Positions 1 to 7,948 of a DNA stretch of 64,000 nt are shown in pieces. The position numbers and the translations under genes were made by a program. Positions within the stretch are counted from its first letter, which is position 1, and the number at the start of each line of letters is the position of its first letter. Under the pieces are notes generated by a model. It had not been told where the DNA came from. It made no database searches and saw nothing but the letters and a program-made list of their open reading frames with translations. The stretch lies in assembly GCF_022836935.1 (NCBI RefSeq), contig NZ_CP083239.1, positions 3,114,001 to 3,178,000 of the forward strand, in the 5' to 3' direction. The stretch is from Ancylobacter polymorphus. Its GTDB lineage: Bacteria > Pseudomonadota > Alphaproteobacteria > Rhizobiales > Xanthobacteraceae.

Positions 1-54
1 CACGGCGCCGACGCCGCGAAGCCGCCACAAACCGGCACGAAATCCGACGGATAG
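1..54 (+). other. Possible 3' end of an upstream gene
   Basis: The first frame is open from the window edge to a TAG at 52-54 and would encode a short hydrophilic tail rich in Ala, Lys and Pro. The other two frames are also open for at least 60 bases, so this could be chance. No function can be assigned. The stretch from 55 to the ilvD start shows no convincing promoter. Confidence 0.2.
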
Positions 55-121
55 ACGGGGGATAAAGGTGCCGGATGCGGTGCCGAGATAAAGAGCCCCC
101 GCGCCGGGATGCGTGAAGAAA

Positions 122-1849
122 ATGGACGTCAGGACGATCATCGACAAGCGGAACCTGCCGAGCCGCCATGTGACGGAAGGCCCGGCGCGTGCGCCGCACC
201 GGTCCTATCTCTACGCCATGGGCCTGACCCGCGAGCAGATTCACCAGCCGCTCGTCGGCGTCGCCTCGTGCTGGAATGAGGCGGCCCCCTGTAACATCTC
301 GTTGATGCGTCAGGCGCAGGCGGTGAAGAAGGGCGTGGCCAGTGCCAATGGCACGCCGCGCGAATTCTGCACCATCACCGTCACCGATGGCATCGCCATG
401 GGCCATGACGGCATGAAGGCCTCGCTGGCCTCGCGCGAAGTCATTGCCGACTCGGTCGAACTGACCATTCGCGGCCATGCCTATGACGCGCTTGTCGGCC
501 TGGCGGGTTGCGACAAGTCGCTGCCGGGCATGATGATGGCGATGCTGCGCCTCAACGTGCCGTCGATCTTCATCTATGGCGGCTCGATCCTGCCGGGCTC
601 CTTCCGCGGCCAGCCGGTGACGGTGCAGGACATGTTCGAGGCGGTCGGCAAGCACTCGGTCGGGCTGATGTCCGACGATGACCTCGACGAGCTCGAACAG
701 GTCGCGTGCCCTTCGGCCGGCGCCTGCGGCGCGCAGTTCACCGCCAACACCATGGCGACCGTCTCCGAGGCGATCGGCCTCGCTCTGCCCTATTCGGCCG
801 GCGCGCCGGCGCCTTACGAGATCCGCGACCGGTTCTGCATGGCCGCCGGCGAGCAGATCATGGACCTCGTCGCCCGCAACATCCGCCCGCGCGACATCGT
901 CACGCTGAAGGCGCTGGAGAACGCCGCCACCGTCGTCGCCGCCTCGGGCGGTTCGACCAACGCCGCGTTGCACCTGCCGGCCATGGCGCATGAGGCCGGC
1001 ATCAAGTTCGACCTGTTCGATGTGGCGGAAATCTTCAAGCGCACGCCCTATATCGCCGACCTCAAGCCCGGCGGGCGCTATGTCGCCAAGGACATGTTCG
1101 AGGCCGGCGGCATTCCGCTGCTGATGAAGACGCTGCTCGACCACGGCTTCCTGCATGGCGACTGCCTCACCGTGACCGGCCGCACCATCGCCGAGAACCT
1201 CGCCTCGGTGAAGTGGAACCCGCATCAGGACGTGGTGCGCCCGGCCAATGACCCGATCACCGCCACCGGCGGCGTGGTCGGCCTGCAGGGCAATCTCGCG
1301 CCCGACGGCGCCATCGTGAAGGTGGCGGGGCTGAAGAACCAGAAATTCAGCGGCCCGGCCCGCTGCTTCGACGGCGAGGAAGCCTGCTTCGAGGCGGTGA
1401 CGCAGCGCGCCTATAAGGAAGGCGACGTGCTGGTCATCCGCTATGAGGGGCCGAAGGGCGGTCCCGGCATGCGGGAAATGCTGTCGACCACCGCCGCCCT
1501 TTACGGGCAGGGGGCGGGCGACAAGGTGGCGCTGATCACCGATGGACGCTTTTCCGGCGCGACGCGCGGCTTCTGCATCGGCCATGTCGGGCCGGAGGCG
1601 GCGGTCGGCGGCCCGATCGGGCTGATCCGCGACGGCGACATCATCACTATCGACGCGATCGAGGGCACGCTTGACGTGGCGCTTTCGGACGAGGAACTCG
1701 CCGCCCGCCGGGCGGAGTGGAAGCCGCGTCCGTCGCCCGTCGGCTCGGGGGCCATCTGGAAGTTCGCGCAGGCCGTGGGACCCGCCCGTGATGGCGCGGT
1801 CACTCACCCCGGCGGCGCGGCCGAGACGGCGTGCTATGCGGATATCTGA
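122..1849 (+). CDS. ilvD: Dihydroxy-acid dehydratase IlvD
   Basis: Converts 2,3-dihydroxy-isovalerate and 2,3-dihydroxy-3-methylvalerate to the 2-oxo acids, the third step of valine/isoleucine synthesis, in the cytoplasm. The 575-residue product is collinear with the IlvD/Edd family. It has CDKSLPG with Cys130, SAGACGAQF with Cys202, and an early PCN cysteine at 57, giving the three cysteines expected for the iron-sulfur cluster. It also has [13 protein letters not shown] and the C-terminal [15 protein letters not shown] signature. The N-terminal [17 protein letters not shown] block favours IlvD over sugar-acid dehydratases. The start is uncertain: ATG at 122 was chosen because the protein then begins MDVRT as in relatives, but a GTG at 113 is in frame and neither has a strong ribosome site. 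The 3' end overlaps the next gene by 14 bases. Confidence 0.93.
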   Translation: MDVRTIIDKRNLPSRHVTEGPARAPHRSYLYAMGLTREQIHQPLVGVASCWNEAAPCNISLMRQAQAVKKGVASANGTPREFCTITVTDGIAMGHDGMKASLASREVIADSVELTIRGHAYDALVGLAGCDKSLPGMMMAMLRLNVPSIFIYGGSILPGSFRGQPVTVQDMFEAVGKHSVGLMSDDDLDELEQVACPSAGACGAQFTANTMATVSEAIGLALPYSAGAPAPYEIRDRFCMAAGEQIMDLVARNIRPRDIVTLKALENAATVVAASGGSTNAALHLPAMAHEAGIKFDLFDVAEIFKRTPYIADLKPGGRYVAKDMFEAGGIPLLMKTLLDHGFLHGDCLTVTGRTIAENLASVKWNPHQDVVRPANDPITATGGVVGLQGNLAPDGAIVKVAGLKNQKFSGPARCFDGEEACFEAVTQRAYKEGDVLVIRYEGPKGGPGMREMLSTTAALYGQGAGDKVALITDGRFSGATRGFCIGHVGPEAAVGGPIGLIRDGDIITIDAIEGTLDVALSDEELAARRAEWKPRPSPVGSGAIWKFAQAVGPARDGAVTHPGGAAETACYADI

Positions 1850-2699
1850 CCTCACGGGCGCTCGCCCGCTCCCCCTCCCGCGCACCGCGCTCTTCTGCGC
1901 GGCGCTGCTGGCCGCGTTGCTGGCCGCACCGACCTCGCATGCCTTCGATGGCACGCCGGGGGCGGACGCCCCTGCCGCGGCGACGCCCGGCAAGCCGCGC
2001 ACCATCGAGGAATCCGTGCGCTTCGGCGCCCAGGCGCTGCGCTCCGGCCAGACAGAGCAGGGCATCGATTCCCTGCGCTATGCCGCCGAAAAGGGTCATG
2101 CCGGCGCGCAGTGGAAGCTCGGCCGCATGTATGCGGAAGGCGAGGGCGTCGAACGCAACGACATCAAGGCGTTCGAATATTTCAGCCAGATCGCCAACAT
2201 GCACGCCGACGACAACCCGGCGACGCCGGAGGCGCGCTTCGTGGCGGACGCCTTCGTGGCGCTCGGGGCCTATTATCTCGTCGGCATCCCCAACACCAAG
2301 GTGCGCCGCGACGCCACGCGGGCGCGCGACATGTTCGCCTATGCCGCCTCCTATTTCGGCGATCCCGGCGCGCAGTACCATCTGGCGCGCCTCTATATCG
2401 ATGGCGACGGCGTCGACCGCGACCCGCGCTTTGCCGCGCGCTGGCTGGGTCTGGCGGCGCAGAAGGGCCAGTATCAGGCACAGGCGGCGCTGGGCGGCCT
2501 GCTGTTCAAGGGCGATGACGGCATTCCGCGTCAGGCTGCGCGCGGCCTGATGTGGCTCACCCTCGCCCGCGACGCGGCTGCCGGCCCGCAGGACAAATGG
2601 GTGGTGGACCTCTATGAGGACGCCTTCGCCAATGCGAGTTCGGACGAGCGCGCCATGGCGCTGGTCTATCTCGAACAATACATGAAGACGGCGCGTTGA
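1836..2699 (+). CDS. Secreted Sel1-repeat (TPR-like) protein
   Basis: This 287-residue protein has a clear N-terminal signal: basic residues, then a hydrophobic run of alanine and leucine (about 18-32) ending near SHA-FDG. It is probably periplasmic. The mature part contains several Sel1-like units of about 36 residues, recognisable by GAQWKLGRMYAEGEGV, GAQYHLARLYIDGDGV and AQAALGGLLFKGDDGI, each followed by a helix with A.(R/E).W or A.EYF. Sel1 repeats form alpha-solenoid protein-binding scaffolds; the partner cannot be read from the sequence. The ATG at 1836 lies inside the end of ilvD, suggesting translational coupling, although no metabolic link is evident. A longer in-frame extension upstream is rejected because it reads through ilvD in another frame and would bury the signal peptide. 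Confidence 0.8.
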   Translation: MRISDLTGARPLPLPRTALFCAALLAALLAAPTSHAFDGTPGADAPAAATPGKPRTIEESVRFGAQALRSGQTEQGIDSLRYAAEKGHAGAQWKLGRMYAEGEGVERNDIKAFEYFSQIANMHADDNPATPEARFVADAFVALGAYYLVGIPNTKVRRDATRARDMFAYAASYFGDPGAQYHLARLYIDGDGVDRDPRFAARWLGLAAQKGQYQAQAALGGLLFKGDDGIPRQAARGLMWLTLARDAAAGPQDKWVVDLYEDAFANASSDERAMALVYLEQYMKTAR

Positions 2700-2732
2700 G
2701 GCGCCTCGCTCGGGCCCTGCCTATCGTTCAAG

Positions 2733-2816
2733 GTCATCCCGGACGGCCATCGGCCGATCCGGGATCGCTCGGAGTGGAGAGCGATCCCGGCTCTCGCTAC
2801 GCTCGGCCGGGATGAC
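2733..2816. repeat. Dispersed intergenic palindrome, family A, copy 1
   Basis: An 84-bp imperfect palindrome begins GTCATCCCGGACGGCC and ends GGCCGGGATGAC, with an inner pair of ATCCGGGATCGC and GCGATCCCGG. A close relative in the same orientation lies at 17325-17412. It sits between the convergent ends of the Sel1 gene and xth and may fold into a long hairpin that ends or protects transcripts from both sides. Confidence 0.75.
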
Positions 2817-2837
2817 GTAACCCAGAATCCGCAGCCC

Positions 2838-3620
2838 CTAAAATGTGAGCTCCGCCCAGACAGGCACATGGTCGGAGGGCTTCTCCCAGCCGCGCACATG
2901 CTTGTCGATGCCGACGGCCTTCAGCCGGTCGGTGGCCTGCGGCGAGAGCAGCAGATGGTCGATGCGGATTCCGTTGTTCCGCTGCCAGGCGCCGGCCTGA
3001 TAGTCCCAGAAGCTGTAGAGGCCGGTGTCCTGCGTGGTGGCGCGCAGCGCGTCGGTCATGCCGAGATTGAGGATTTCCCGGAACGCCGCCCGCGTCTGCG
3101 GCAGGAAAAGTGCGTCCTGCGTCCACGCTTCGGGATGGGCGGCGTCTTCCGGCTCGGGGATGACATTGTAGTCGCCGCAGACGATGAACGGTTCCTCGAA
3201 GGCGAGGCGCCCGGCGATATGGGTTTTCAGCCGCTGCATCCAGCCGAGCTTGTAGGGGTATTTCTCCGTTCCCACCGGATTGCCATTGGGCAGGTAGATG
3301 CCGCACACGCGCAGCGAGCCTTCCGGGGTGGAGACCACCACCTCGATGAAGCGCGACTGCACGTCCGTCTCGTCGCCCGGCAGACCGGACGTCACTTCGT
3401 CGAAGGGCAGGCGGGAGAGCACGGCGACGCCATTGAAGCCCTTCTGGCCATGCACGGCGACATTATAGCCGAGCGCCTCGAACGCCTCGCGCGGGAACGA
3501 CTCGTCGGTGCATTTCAGCTCCTGCAGGCACACCACGTCCGGGCGTGTCTCGGTGAGCCAGGCCACGGCGTGCTCCTGGCGTTGCCGGATCGAATTGACG
3601 TTCCAGGTGGCGATGCGCAT
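2838..3620 (-). CDS. xth: Exodeoxyribonuclease III (AP endonuclease)
   Basis: A 260-residue member of the ExoIII/APE1 family of Mg2+-dependent DNA repair nucleases. It cleaves at abasic sites and removes blocked 3' ends in base excision repair. Visible motifs are TWNVNSIR at the N-terminus, LQELK with the metal-binding Glu34, Tyr109 in the IYLPNG loop, GDYN with Asp150 and Asn152, IDH at Asp221, and SDHVPV with Asp250-His251. The length matches the family. The gene is the last of a minus-strand group erpA-mtnN-xth, 44 bases after mtnN, so co-transcription is likely. Its 3' end faces the family A palindrome. Confidence 0.93.
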   Translation of the reverse strand: MRIATWNVNSIRQRQEHAVAWLTETRPDVVCLQELKCTDESFPREAFEALGYNVAVHGQKGFNGVAVLSRLPFDEVTSGLPGDETDVQSRFIEVVVSTPEGSLRVCGIYLPNGNPVGTEKYPYKLGWMQRLKTHIAGRLAFEEPFIVCGDYNVIPEPEDAAHPEAWTQDALFLPQTRAAFREILNLGMTDALRATTQDTGLYSFWDYQAGAWQRNNGIRIDHLLLSPQATDRLKAVGIDKHVRGWEKPSDHVPVWAELTF

Positions 3621-3664
3621 CGGCGTCTCACGGAAGGCGAAGGGAAGGGCGAGTCGCGGCCAGT

Positions 3665-4417
3665 CTACAGCACCGGCAGCAGCCGGCGCACGATGAGGGC
3701 GGAGGACAGCGCCACCTCGTCGACGAACTGGCGGAAATCGAAATGCGAATCGCGGCCGGCGAGATCGGAAAGCGTACGCACCACCAGCCAGGGCACGCCG
3801 AAGGCGGTGGCGGCCTGCGCCATCGCCGCGCCTTCCATCTCCACCGCCGCGCCGCCCAGTTCGCGGAACAGACGCTCGCGCAGCGTCTCGGAATTGATGA
3901 ACTGGTCGCCGGTGAGGATGCGGCCATAATGCAGACGCGGCGGGCGCTCGCCGCCGGCGGCGGAGAGCGGGGCGAGCGAGAGTTCCCGTAGCGCGGAACG
4001 CACCCGCCCGATCAGATCGCCATCGGCGCTATGGCCCAGTTCCTCCTGCGGGCTGAAGAACGGCAGATGGCCGGCCTGATAGACGACGAAGCCTTCATCC
4101 GCGCCGTAATAGCCGGCATCGTGCTGCACCACATGATCGGCGATCACCACATCGCCGATGGAGAGCGCGGGATCGAGCCCGCCGGCGATGCCGGAGAACA
4201 GCAGCAGACGGCAGTCGAACCGCTCCAGCAGCAGGGTGGCCGCAATGGCGGCGTTGACCTTGCCCATGCCGGCGCGCGCCAGCACCACCTGATGACCGTC
4301 GAGCCGTCCGGCATGAAACACCATGCCGGCGCTCTCGGTGACCTGCGTCGCCGTCAGATTGTCGGCGAGAAAGGCGAATTCCTGCGGAATGGCGCAGAGG
4401 ACGCCAATCGGGCGCAT
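3665..4417 (-). CDS. mtnN: 5'-methylthioadenosine/S-adenosylhomocysteine nucleosidase
   Basis: A 250-residue phosphorylase-superfamily nucleosidase that hydrolyses MTA/SAH to adenine plus the thio-ribose, recycling the by-products of SAM use. Evidence: the N-terminal IGVLCAIPQE with Glu13 in the position of the catalytic water-activating Glu, FSGIAGG (75-80) as the ribose/base loop, VEMEGAA around Glu195, and RTLSDLAG with Asp218, the proton donor position. The insertion around 105-130 is a little longer than in E. coli MTAN. Its ATG shares one base with the erpA stop (TGATG), indicating coupling. A specificity for another purine nucleoside cannot be excluded. Confidence 0.85.
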   Translation of the reverse strand: MRPIGVLCAIPQEFAFLADNLTATQVTESAGMVFHAGRLDGHQVVLARAGMGKVNAAIAATLLLERFDCRLLLFSGIAGGLDPALSIGDVVIADHVVQHDAGYYGADEGFVVYQAGHLPFFSPQEELGHSADGDLIGRVRSALRELSLAPLSAAGGERPPRLHYGRILTGDQFINSETLRERLFRELGGAAVEMEGAAMAQAATAFGVPWLVVRTLSDLAGRDSHFDFRQFVDEVALSSALIVRRLLPVL

Positions 4418-4773
4418 CAGAGGGCGAAGCTGGTGCCGCAGCCGCAGGAAGCGGTGGCGTGCGGGTTGGCGATGCGGAACGAGGCGCCGATCAGGTCGTC
4501 GACAAAGTCGATATGCGAGCCCGACATATATTCCAGCGAAACGGGGTCGATGACCACGCTCGCCCCGCCCTCGGCGATGACGATGTCATCCGCGTCGCGC
4601 TCGCGGGTGATGTCAAACTTGTACTGGAAGCCCGAGCAGCCGCCACCTTCCACGCTGACGCGCAGCATGGTTTCCGGCGGTTCTCCCTTGAGGATTTCGG
4701 CGATGCGCCGCGCCGCGCTGGCGGTGACGCCGACGGACGGGGCCGCGATGTCGGGCGATGGACCTGCGCTCAT
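4417..4773 (-). CDS. erpA: A-type iron-sulfur carrier ErpA
   Basis: A 118-residue HesB/IscA family carrier that hands Fe-S clusters to apoproteins; the complex I subunits in this window would be plausible clients. The three family cysteines are present: Cys46 in GGGCSGFQY and the C-terminal pair Cys110/Cys112 in CGCG. The C-terminal half (EYMSGSHIDFVDDL) resembles ErpA more than IscA or SufA, but an IscA-type name remains possible. The start at 4773 is set by a GGGA ribosome site and a good promoter upstream; a longer reading frame further upstream overlaps dgt and has no support. It is first of the minus-strand set with mtnN and xth. Confidence 0.88.
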   Translation of the reverse strand: MSAGPSPDIAAPSVGVTASAARRIAEILKGEPPETMLRVSVEGGGCSGFQYKFDITRERDADDIVIAEGGASVVIDPVSLEYMSGSHIDFVDDLIGASFRIANPHATASCGCGTSFAL

Positions 4774-4807
4774 GTCGCACACTTCCCGTTGAATATGACC
4801 TGCCCGG

Positions 4808-4836
4808 ATAGTTAAGTGCTGCCGCCCCCGAGTCAA
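4808..4836 (-). promoter_or_regulatory. Sigma70-type promoter for erpA with an inverted repeat over the -35
   Basis: On the minus strand, TTGACT (4836-4831) is followed by exactly 17 bases and AACTAT (4813-4808). Transcription would start near 4801, about 28 bases before the erpA ATG. A GCCCCC-N8-GGGGGC inverted repeat (4824-4843) is centred on the -35 and could be an operator or a hairpin in the dgt leader. Confidence 0.6.
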
Positions 4837-4872
4837 AGGGGGCTTCTCGCAGAACGGGCAGGAGAGACGCGC

Positions 4873-6045
4873 ATGGCGGTGGCCGGGGCGCAGCCGCGGG
4901 CGCCATGGGCGTCGAAGGCTGAGGAAAGCCGGGGGCGCCTCTACCCCGAAGCCGGCGGCGATGCGCGCAGCGCCTTTCGCCGCGATGCCGACCGCATCAT
5001 CCATTCCAGCGCCTTCCGCCGGCTGGCCTACAAGACGCAGGTGTTCTCCTATCACGAGGGGGATCATTACCGCACGAGGCTGACCCACACGCTGGAGGTG
5101 GTGCAGGTCGCGCGCTCGGTGGCGCGGGCGCTCGGCCTCGACGAGGATCTGAGCGAGGCGCTGGCCCTGGCGCATGATCTCGGCCATCCGCCCTTCGCCC
5201 ATGCCGGCGAGCGTGTGCTCGATGCCTGCATGGCGGCCTATGGCGGCTTCGATCACAATGCGCAGTCGTTGCGCGTGGTGACGCGGCTGGAGAACCGCTA
5301 TCCCGATTTCGACGGGCTGAACCTGTGCTGGGAGACGCATGAGGGCATCGTCAAGCATAACGGCCCGCAGCACGCGCCGCTGCCGCACGCCATCGAGGTG
5401 CATGCCGAGCGGCAGGACCTCTGGCTTTGGAGCTGGCCCTCCGCCGAGGCGCAGGTCGCCGCCATCGCCGACGACATCGCCTATGACGTTCACGACCTCG
5501 ATGACGGGCTGCGCGCCGGCCTTTTCGGTCTCGACGAACTGGCCGAACTACCGGTGGTCGGGCCGATCCTCACCGAGATCCGCGCCGGCTGGCCCCATCT
5601 CGACCGCGCCCGGCTGTTCCATGAACTCGGCCGGCGGATGATCACCGTGCTGATCGGCGATGTGGTGGCGGAGAGCCGCCGGCGGATCGCCCGCGCGCAG
5701 CCGGCCGACGCCGACGCCCTGCGCCGGCTCGGCCATGCCGTGGTGGGTTTCTCGGCGGAGACGGCCGCGGCGGAAAAGGCGATCAAGGCGTTCCTGTTTC
5801 CGCGCATGTACCGCCACCCGCGGGTGATGGCGGCGATGGACGCGGCCGGGGCGGTGGTGCGCGACCTGTTCGCCCGCTACATGGCCGATACCGCCGCCCT
5901 GCCGGAGGAGTGGCGGGCCAGCGTCGAGGGTCGCAGCGAGGTGGCGCGCGCCCGGCGGATCGCCGATTTCCTCGCCGGCCAGACCGACCGTTACGCCCTC
6001 GCCGAGCATGCCCGGCTCTTTGACAGGGCACCGGAACTGCGGTAG
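4873..6045 (+). CDS. dgt: Deoxyguanosinetriphosphate triphosphohydrolase-like protein (dGTPase)
   Basis: A 390-residue HD-domain dNTP triphosphohydrolase that releases tripolyphosphate from dGTP or other dNTPs and helps control nucleotide pools. The HD metal site is complete: H72 in RLTHT, H101-D102 in AHDLGHPPFAH, and a later aspartate in ADDIAYDVHDLDDG. The family block IHSSAFRRLAYKTQVF precedes it. The ATG at 4873 follows AGGAG with good spacing; an upstream in-frame GTG at 4816 lies in the erpA promoter and is rejected. It is transcribed divergently from erpA and followed by argS after 45 bases, a neighbourhood common in rhizobial relatives. Confidence 0.9.
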   Translation: MAVAGAQPRAPWASKAEESRGRLYPEAGGDARSAFRRDADRIIHSSAFRRLAYKTQVFSYHEGDHYRTRLTHTLEVVQVARSVARALGLDEDLSEALALAHDLGHPPFAHAGERVLDACMAAYGGFDHNAQSLRVVTRLENRYPDFDGLNLCWETHEGIVKHNGPQHAPLPHAIEVHAERQDLWLWSWPSAEAQVAAIADDIAYDVHDLDDGLRAGLFGLDELAELPVVGPILTEIRAGWPHLDRARLFHELGRRMITVLIGDVVAESRRRIARAQPADADALRRLGHAVVGFSAETAAAEKAIKAFLFPRMYRHPRVMAAMDAAGAVVRDLFARYMADTAALPEEWRASVEGRSEVARARRIADFLAGQTDRYALAEHARLFDRAPELR

Positions 6046-6090
6046 CGGCAGCGGCCCCTTTGGGTCTGGCCGCGCCGGGAGTCTGCCGTC

Positions 6091-7857
6091 ATGAACCTTT
6101 TCGCCCTGTTCGCCGATCACGTCCGCGACGCCCTTGCCGCGCTCGGACGCGAAGGGGTGGTGCCCGCCGGGGTCGATACGGCGCGCGTCGTGGTTGAGCC
6201 GCCGCGCGACGCCTCCCATGGCGACCTCTCCACCAATGCGGCGATGGTGCTCGCCAAGGAAGCGGGCATGAAGCCGCGTGACCTCGCGGAGAAGCTGTCG
6301 GCCAAACTGGCGGCGCTGCCGGGTGTCGCGAAGGTGGATGTGGCCGGGCCCGGCTTCATCAATCTGACGCTGGACGGTTCCTACTGGCCGCAGGTGCTTG
6401 CCGCCGTGCTGGTTCAGGGCCGTGACTACGGCCGCTCGCAGGCAGGTGGCGGCCAGCCGATCAATGTCGAATATGTCTCCGCCAACCCCACCGGCCCGAT
6501 GCATGTCGGCCATTGCCGTGGCGCCGTCTTCGGCGACGCGCTGGCCAATCTGCTGGCTTTCGCCGGCTGGAAGGTGACGCGGGAATATTACATCAACGAT
6601 GCTGGCGCACAGGTCGACGTGCTCGCCCGCTCCGCCTACCTGCGCTACCGCGAGGCACTGGGCGAGACGATCACCATCCCCGAGGGGCTTTATCCCGGCG
6701 ACTATCTCGTCCCCGTCGGCAAGGCGCTGGTGACGAAATACGGCCGGACACTTCTGGACAAGCCGGAAGAGGAATGGCTGCCGGCGGTGCGCGCCATCGC
6801 CATCGACGCGATGATGGCGATGATCCGCACCGATCTCGCTGCCCTCAACATCCATCACGAGACCTTCTTTTCCGAGCGCACGCTGCATGCCCGGCCGGAC
6901 GGCGCGCCGAGCATCATCGATCGGCTGCTGGAGACGCTGCGGGCGCGCGATCTCGTCTATGAGGGCCGCCTGGCGCCGCCCAAGGGGCAGCCGGTGGAGG
7001 ATTGGGAGGATCGCGAGCAGACGCTGTTCCGCGCCACGCAGTTTGGCGACGATGTCGACCGCCCTCTGATGAAGTCGGACGGCGCCTATACCTACTTCGC
7101 CGCCGACATCGCCTACCACAAGGACAAATTCGACCGCGGCTTCAAGCGGATGATCGACATCTGGGGCGCCGACCATGGCGGCTACGTCAAGCGCATGCAG
7201 GCGGCGGTGAAGGCCGCCTCCGACGGCGAAGCCAGCCTCGATGTCGAGCTGTGCCAGCTGGTGCGGCTGCTGCGCAATGGCGAGCCGGTGAAGATGTCGA
7301 AGCGCGCCGGCGATTTCGTGACCTTGCGTGACGTGGTCGACGAGGTCGGCCGCGACGCGGTGCGGTTCATGATGATCAACCGCAAGAACGACGCGGTGCT
7401 CGACTTCGATCTCGCCAAGGTGATCGAGCAGTCGCGCGACAATCCGGTGTTCTATGTGCAGTACGCGCATGCGCGGGCCTGCTCCATCCTGCGCAACGCG
7501 GCGCAGGCTTTCGCCGACCTGCCGACGGCGCCGGCCGACTTCGCCGGCGCGGCGCTGGCGCGTCTCGACGACGAAGGGGAAGTGGGGCTCGCCCGCCTCA
7601 TTGCCAATTATCCGCGGCTGATCGAGCAGGCGGCCCCGGCGCGCGAGCCGCACCGGCTCGCCTTTTATCTCTACGATCTCGCCAGCGCCCTGCACGGACA
7701 GTGGAATCGCGGAAAGGATCTGCCTCATTTACGCTTCATTATCGAAGATGATCGAGAGTTGACCTATGCGCGGCTGGCTTTGGTGCACGCCGTCGCGCTG
7801 ATCATCGCTTCAGGACTTTCCATTCTTGGAGTCGATGCTCCCGAAGAAATGCGGTGA
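6091..7857 (+). CDS. argS: Arginyl-tRNA synthetase
   Basis: A 588-residue class I synthetase that charges tRNA-Arg. It carries the ArgRS N-terminal Add-1 domain (about 1-100), the HIGH-type motif as HVGH (138-141) within [14 protein letters not shown], the KMSKR loop at 401-405, and a C-terminal DALR-type anticodon domain beginning near [12 protein letters not shown]. Length and order match bacterial ArgRS. Unlike E. coli ArgRS, which lacks a canonical KMSK, this version has an intact one. It is probably co-transcribed with dgt and with the SPOR gene 91 bases downstream. Confidence 0.96.
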   Translation: MNLFALFADHVRDALAALGREGVVPAGVDTARVVVEPPRDASHGDLSTNAAMVLAKEAGMKPRDLAEKLSAKLAALPGVAKVDVAGPGFINLTLDGSYWPQVLAAVLVQGRDYGRSQAGGGQPINVEYVSANPTGPMHVGHCRGAVFGDALANLLAFAGWKVTREYYINDAGAQVDVLARSAYLRYREALGETITIPEGLYPGDYLVPVGKALVTKYGRTLLDKPEEEWLPAVRAIAIDAMMAMIRTDLAALNIHHETFFSERTLHARPDGAPSIIDRLLETLRARDLVYEGRLAPPKGQPVEDWEDREQTLFRATQFGDDVDRPLMKSDGAYTYFAADIAYHKDKFDRGFKRMIDIWGADHGGYVKRMQAAVKAASDGEASLDVELCQLVRLLRNGEPVKMSKRAGDFVTLRDVVDEVGRDAVRFMMINRKNDAVLDFDLAKVIEQSRDNPVFYVQYAHARACSILRNAAQAFADLPTAPADFAGAALARLDDEGEVGLARLIANYPRLIEQAAPAREPHRLAFYLYDLASALHGQWNRGKDLPHLRFIIEDDRELTYARLALVHAVALIIASGLSILGVDAPEEMR

Positions 7858-7948
7858 GCGCGTTCGCGACGGTTCGTTCGACCTGCCGCTCCCGTGATGC
7901 CGCCCGATGGGCGGTCCTGGTGTTGAACGTGGCGAACAGGTTCTGAAG

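Noticed and set aside
113..1849. Sugar-acid dehydratase (Edd/AraD-type) for the first gene
   Set aside because: The N-terminal [15 protein letters not shown] block and the cysteine pattern fit IlvD better.
4816..4872. GTG start for dgt at 4816
   Set aside because: It lies inside the divergent erpA promoter and lacks a ribosome site, while ATG 4873 has AGGAG at the right distance.
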